Positions 6,629 to 9,909 of a stretch of DNA of 9,909 nucleotides are shown one piece after another. A program made the position numbers and the translations under genes. Positions within the stretch are counted from its first letter, which is position 1. Each line of letters opens with the position of its first letter. The notes below the pieces were generated by a model. The model did no database searches. It worked only from the letters and a program-made list of their open reading frames with translations, and was not told the DNA's origin. This DNA is from CAZHRJ01 sp964534765 (GTDB taxonomy: Bacteria; Lindowbacteria; 2-12-FULL-62-27), in the NCBI GenBank assembly GCA_964534765.1, contig CAZHRJ010000111.1, forward strand, positions 1-9,909. Direction: 5' to 3'.

Positions 6629-9426
6629 CGCCCGGCAGATTGAATTTTTGGCGCTCGGCCCGGCGCTCGGCCCGGCGCGGTCTATGGGTCCTGGTTTGGA
6701 TTTTGTCCTGGACCGGGCTGTCGGCCGCGGAATGGTCGGCCCGGCCGGTGGACCAGCGGCAGATGGCGGAGCGGGGCATGTTGGTCTTTCGGGAATTGAT
6801 GGCGCTGTCCCGGGAGGATCCGGCTGTGTCGTCGGTCGCGTTTGATCGTCTGGCGTCCCGGGCATGGGCCTACCAGTCTCTGGTGCATATCCTCGATGAT
6901 CGGCCGGTCAAAAAACTCGAACCGCCGCCATCGCCCGAGGGATGGCGGCAATTGATCAGTCTGCTGATTCAGGCCGGGCAATTCTCGCCTGGACTGGAGG
7001 TTCTCCAGTTGACCAAGTCGGTGTTTGAGGAAACCGACCTGCTGCTCCTGGACGTTATTTTCCGGCTTGGATTGGACGAGGGAGTTGAGCGGCCCGCGTC
7101 GAAATTGCTATTGCATCTTCAACAGAATCCTCTCCTGGCCAGACGGCTCATCCAGCGCTGGTGGTTGGTCGGCCACCCGCCATTTGCCGAGGCCGATTTT
7201 GATCTCTCGCTGCGCTGGGACCGGCTGGATTCGGGCGACACGCTGAAGGAAATTTATCAAATGCTCTCGGCGGCATTGCGGGAAACTCAGGGCCAGAGGG
7301 AATCCTATCCTGACACTTGGACGCTCATGATGAAGGAAGCCGCACCAGGCCAGGAAATCTGGTTTTCCGGAAGGGGACCCGTCCAGCCGAATGCGAAGCG
7401 AATCGAGTTTATTCAGAACGGCAAATCCACGATCGTCGCCGCCGGCCGCACTCACGGTTCCAGGAAGGAAAACGGATATGTGGGAACGGCGGTGGTCGGC
7501 GTTCCCGATAAACTATCTCCGGGGCCGGCCAAAATCATGATTCCCAAGGCCGGCCTCTTTGAGTTGACCATCGTCTCCCGGCCGGCGCCGGCCCGGATCC
7601 AGGAGGTCAGCCCCAATCCCGCCATGGCGGACGACTGGATTCACATTCAATCGGTGGGTCTCCAGGCCAAAAAAAATGAGTGGATGCCGGTCTCGGAACG
7701 GGAAAAAAGCGGCGTGAAAGAATGGACGCTGGCCGCCATTTTTTCACAGGCCGGGCAGGAGTGGTCGGTCGAACAGTCCGTCCAGACGTGGCGGGGATTC
7801 ATGATCGGTGATCAATTGTTCCGCATTCCCGCAACTCTCGCGGTCGGACAGGCTCAGGTGAAATTGAAACTTCAGGAATCGGTATCGGAGCCGTACGCCT
7901 TTTACGTTTCGATGTGGCCCAACCTCGAATCCCTCACCCGCGACAACACCGACGTCCGGTTGGTCGCCATGCCGGGTGCGCCAATGACGATCCTTTTTAA
8001 CCGCGCCGCAGACGCCTTCGCCGCGATCGTCCGGCATCCCAGCGGCCGGTACCGGGTGTGGCGGCCCGAATCGGCTGTGACGGGACAGAGGTACGCCGAG
8101 ACAAGGTGGCGGGTGCCGGCGGACTGGGAGATCGGGATCCATGATCTCATCTGGGCCGCGCGGATCAGCGGGCTCTGGTCGGTGCCGGGACTCGATGGAG
8201 AAACCCTGACCGTGTCCCCGTTCGCCGCGGCGCTGGAGAAAATTGACGCGACGTATCTGCCCAAAGTTGAGGAGGGGACGATCACGACGTTTGGGAAGAA
8301 TGGATATGAGACCGTCAAATACCGGAAGGGGGACGTTATTATTCAGGGCCAGGGGATTGAAACCGGCGAAACCTATGATCTCTCGATCCGATTCAGTTCC
8401 GGTAATACCTATTCCGTTCGCGAAGTGTCGGCCTATGACTGGCTGATCATCGTCAATGTCAATCCGTCGGGACCCATACCCGATCAGCTCGAAATTCGGC
8501 GGGTTATCAATGGCGTCGCCGGAATGCCGGCGTCCATTCCGATCCAGATGTATGGCGGTGTCATGGGCGACCGATTTACGGCTCAAACCAAGGAGGGCCA
8601 GGCTGCCGCTGACTGGCTCAATGAAGTGAAAACAAAATTCCGCGCGGCGCGTTATTTGGATCCGCCGGAGGAGAAGCAGGTGCTTTCGACATTGTTCCTG
8701 GACACGTTTCCGCCCTCTCCATGGGGTGGACCCTGGGGATATGTCCGGACACCGGCTCATTCGTCCCTCACATTTCTGGCGCATGACTACCGCGGGATTT
8801 TGAAGGCGCAGTTTTATTCCGGAGGCATCGGCGCGGGACTGGTGGAGTATGATCTGCTGACACGGGGAGAGACATTCGGGATTTGTATGGACAATTTGTA
8901 TTGGACGTATCCCTGGGCCACCAATGGTCTGGGCAATTTCGTGACGGACGCGCTCCGGGCCATCACGCGGGCCGATGTCGCGGTGCACAACACGCTGGGT
9001 CTTCGCGGAAATCTTCCAGCTGGTCCGGTATCGTCCCGGCTCATCCAGCATATTCTCCCGTTCGACAATGATCTGAGCATTCTGCACATGAAGGGCGCCG
9101 ATTTCCTGGAGTTCCTCCGGGAAGCTTACGCGTCGGACAAATATTTGTATGTCTCCGGCATGTCCGTTGAAATTGACAGCGGCCCAAAAAAGCTGGACCT
9201 CAGGATCAAGATGGGGTTCGGGAAGCCCTTTTCGGAGGATGCCGTTTATCGGGTCGCCATGCCGTCCTATCTGGCCGAAAAACGGGCGGGGTATCCGAAG
9301 ACGTCGAAGGCGGTCAGGCATGAGGAAGAGGGAAAAGTTCGGGAGGCGGTGGAGGAATATATTCTTCAAAAATCACCCATCGCCACCGATCGTATCCCTC
9401 GGGTGATCGAACGGGTGATCCGGTAG
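6622..9426 (+). CDS. Large exported protein with 5'-nucleotidase C-terminal-type domain, no phosphatase domain
   Basis: The 934-residue protein has an Arg-rich n-region and a hydrophobic core ('GLWVLVWILSWTGLSAAEW'), giving a Sec-type signal with likely cleavage near A35/A36. Residues about 45-225 are helical. About 230-640 look beta-rich; 'IQEVSPNPAMADDWIHI' resembles the start of an IPT/TIG Ig-like domain. Residues about 770-890 match the 5'-nucleotidase C-terminal domain: 'GNFVTDALRAITRADVAVHN' (N772 on), 'TLGLRGNLPAGPVSSRLIQH', 'ILPFDNDLSILHMKGADFLE', 'LYVSGMSVEID' and 'KPFSEDAVYRVAMPSYLAE'. The partner metallophosphatase domain, with its D-x-H and G-N-H-E motifs, is not seen anywhere, so nucleotide hydrolysis is unlikely; ligand or partner binding is more plausible. 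The start is GTG 6622 (AAAGGA 10 nt before, 7-nt overlap) or GTG 6625 (4-nt overlap). It is the last gene of the operon. Confidence 0.88.
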   Translation: MVTPGRLNFWRSARRSARRGLWVLVWILSWTGLSAAEWSARPVDQRQMAERGMLVFRELMALSREDPAVSSVAFDRLASRAWAYQSLVHILDDRPVKKLEPPPSPEGWRQLISLLIQAGQFSPGLEVLQLTKSVFEETDLLLLDVIFRLGLDEGVERPASKLLLHLQQNPLLARRLIQRWWLVGHPPFAEADFDLSLRWDRLDSGDTLKEIYQMLSAALRETQGQRESYPDTWTLMMKEAAPGQEIWFSGRGPVQPNAKRIEFIQNGKSTIVAAGRTHGSRKENGYVGTAVVGVPDKLSPGPAKIMIPKAGLFELTIVSRPAPARIQEVSPNPAMADDWIHIQSVGLQAKKNEWMPVSEREKSGVKEWTLAAIFSQAGQEWSVEQSVQTWRGFMIGDQLFRIPATLAVGQAQVKLKLQESVSEPYAFYVSMWPNLESLTRDNTDVRLVAMPGAPMTILFNRAADAFAAIVRHPSGRYRVWRPESAVTGQRYAETRWRVPADWEIGIHDLIWAARISGLWSVPGLDGETLTVSPFAAALEKIDATYLPKVEEGTITTFGKNGYETVKYRKGDVIIQGQGIETGETYDLSIRFSSGNTYSVREVSAYDWLIIVNVNPSGPIPDQLEIRRVINGVAGMPASIPIQMYGGVMGDRFTAQTKEGQAAADWLNEVKTKFRAARYLDPPEEKQVLSTLFLDTFPPSPWGGPWGYVRTPAHSSLTFLAHDYRGILKAQFYSGGIGAGLVEYDLLTRGETFGICMDNLYWTYPWATNGLGNFVTDALRAITRADVAVHNTLGLRGNLPAGPVSSRLIQHILPFDNDLSILHMKGADFLEFLREAYASDKYLYVSGMSVEIDSGPKKLDLRIKMGFGKPFSEDAVYRVAMPSYLAEKRAGYPKTSKAVRHEEEGKVREAVEEYILQKSPIATDRIPRVIERVIR
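6651..6674 (+). repeat. 12-bp tandem duplication in the signal-peptide coding region
   Basis: GCGCTCGGCCCG occurs twice head to tail (6651-6662 and 6663-6674). Together they encode two consecutive Arg-Ser-Ala-Arg units in the positively charged n-region of the 934-aa protein's leader. The duplication is in frame and doubles the positive charge before the hydrophobic core. It is a simple slippage-prone repeat and could vary in number between strains. Confidence 0.8.
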
Positions 9427-9486
9427 AGACCTTTCTTCTGTGGATTGTCGTACCGGGCCTGGATGGTCCATGAAAGATCGGCGCAG

Positions 9487-9511
9487 GGGATGGCAATGGT
9501 TTGCCGGCCTA
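9487..9511. repeat. 25-bp direct repeat, copy 1
   Basis: The unit begins GGGATGGCAATGGTT and ends GCCGGCCTA. It matches copy 2 at 9543-9567 in 24 of 25 positions; the difference is T here (9502) against C there (9558). It lies in the convergent intergenic gap downstream of the 934-aa gene. Confidence 0.85.
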
Positions 9512-9534
9512 GACCACGGAAGGTCTGTGCCGGC
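9503..9534. repeat. Hairpin A in the convergent intergenic region
   Basis: GCCGGC (9503-9508) pairs with GCCGGC (9529-9534). After one mismatch and one G-U pair, AGACC (9511-9515) pairs with GGTCT (9522-9526), closing on the 6-nt loop ACGGAA. That is about 13 stacked positions. No T-run follows directly, so it is not a canonical intrinsic terminator on either strand. It may still stabilise or end the 3' transcripts of the convergent genes. Confidence 0.55.
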
Positions 9535-9564
9535 GGTTGCCAGGGATGGCAATGGTTCGCCGGC
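9529..9564. repeat. Hairpin B, mutually exclusive with hairpin A
   Basis: GCCGGCG (9529-9535) pairs with CGCCGGC (9558-9564). Inside, GTTGCC (9536-9541) pairs with GGCAAT (9548-9553, one G-U pair) around the loop AGGGAT, leaving a GGTT bulge. It uses the same GCCGGC segment (9529-9534) as hairpin A, so only one of the two can form in a given RNA. Confidence 0.55.
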
Positions 9565-9567
9565 CTA
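9543..9567. repeat. 25-bp direct repeat, copy 2
   Basis: This is the second copy of the unit starting GGGATGGCAATGGTT, 56 bp downstream of copy 1 with a single mismatch. It ends 6 nt before the stop codon of the minus-strand CBS-domain gene. Two copies flanking a hairpin resemble REP/BIME-like intergenic elements, but the sequence here cannot show whether it is dispersed in the genome. Confidence 0.85.
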
Positions 9568-9573
9568 AGCTCT

Positions 9574-9909
9574 TCAGGGTCTTTTCCCCGTGCCGAGGTG
9601 GGCGCAGAGGAAGGTGAGGAGGTCGGTTGACGTGACGATTCCGACGAGTCTGGATGTATCCGGTTCCACGACTGGCGCGGAATTGAATCCCTTCGCAACG
9701 AGCATGTCCGCGCATTCGCGGATGCCGGTATCCGGCGTGACGGTGAATACCGGCTTGCTCATCAACAGGTTCACCTTCAATTGAAGAGTCTGCCGGTCCC
9801 GGTCATTCGCGATTTTTGTCCCGACAAACACGCTGATCGCCCTCTGCAAGTCCCCACGGGCGATCATCCCCACCATCGTCTCCGCGCCGTTCCCGGCCTG
9901 TTTCTCCAT
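9574..9909 (-). CDS. CBS-domain protein, C-terminal part (5' end outside window)
   Basis: CBS motifs bind adenine nucleotides and regulate enzymes, channels or signalling proteins, usually in pairs. On the minus strand the frame is open from 9909 and stops at TGA (9574-9576), giving at least 111 residues. 'VNLLMSKPVFTVTPDTGIRE' then 'CADMLVAKGFNSAPVVEPD' and 'RLVGIVTSTDLLTFL' form one complete CBS motif. The first residues, 'TMVGMIARGDLQRAI', look like the closing strand and helix of a preceding CBS motif, so the gene very likely starts to the right of the window and the Met at 9907-9909 is probably internal. It is convergent to the exported-protein operon, with 147 nt between stop codons. 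Nothing visible links it to that operon. Whether it is a stand-alone CBS pair or the tail of a larger enzyme cannot be told. Confidence 0.88.
   Translation of the reverse strand: MEKQAGNGAETMVGMIARGDLQRAISVFVGTKIANDRDRQTLQLKVNLLMSKPVFTVTPDTGIRECADMLVAKGFNSAPVVEPDTSRLVGIVTSTDLLTFLCAHLGTGKRP

Noticed and set aside
6622..6735. Possible twin-arginine (Tat) signal in the 934-aa protein
   Set aside because: Arg pairs are present, but the S/T-R-R-x-F-L-K pattern is not, and the following core is strongly hydrophobic, as in Sec leaders.
7744..9369. 541-codon open frame antisense to the 934-aa gene
   Set aside because: Its translation is Arg/His/Pro/Gly-rich with no recognisable motif, while the plus-strand frame has a signal peptide and a clear C-terminal domain. 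Long antisense frames are expected in high-GC DNA.

Overview
The window is a high-GC bacterial chromosome segment with uniform codon use: GCC/GGC/CCG-rich throughout, with no composition break suggesting a recent insertion. It opens with the 3' end of ftsA and a complete ftsZ, so it lies at the distal end of a division (dcw-type) cluster. Three following genes start with export signals: one lipobox and two Sec-type leaders. This fits a diderm (Gram-negative-type) bacterium. FtsZ is canonical but not lineage-diagnostic, and I do not assign a phylum.

Layout, left to right. (1) 1-1740, plus strand: ftsA (5' end missing), then ftsZ 9 nt later. (2) 1741-1915: non-coding and rich in inverted repeats, including a convincing intrinsic terminator (stem 1772-1826 plus a T-run). 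This separates the division genes from what follows. (3) 1916-9426, plus strand: four genes read as one operon. They are a 437-aa protein of unknown function with a TPR/Sel1-like patch; a 411-aa lipoprotein with a C-terminal TlpA-type thioredoxin domain; a 716-aa DsbH/YyaL/SSP411-family (DUF255) protein carrying a signal peptide; and a 934-aa exported protein with helical and Ig-like regions and a C-terminal 5'-nucleotidase C-terminal-type domain but no metallophosphatase domain. Spacing in this block is 16 nt, then a 4-nt overlap, then a 7-nt (or 4-nt) overlap. (4) 9427-9573: a convergent intergenic region with two near-identical 25-bp direct repeats and mutually exclusive hairpins. (5) 9574-9909, minus strand: the C-terminal part of a CBS-domain protein running off the right edge.

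How the genes may work together: the tight coupling of an anchored thioredoxin, an exported DsbH-family protein and a large exported protein with a nucleotidase-type ligand domain suggests one cell-envelope module, with the thioredoxin-fold proteins acting on or with the larger protein. This is inference from gene order, overlaps and export signals. I see no mobile element, CRISPR array, tRNA or rRNA.
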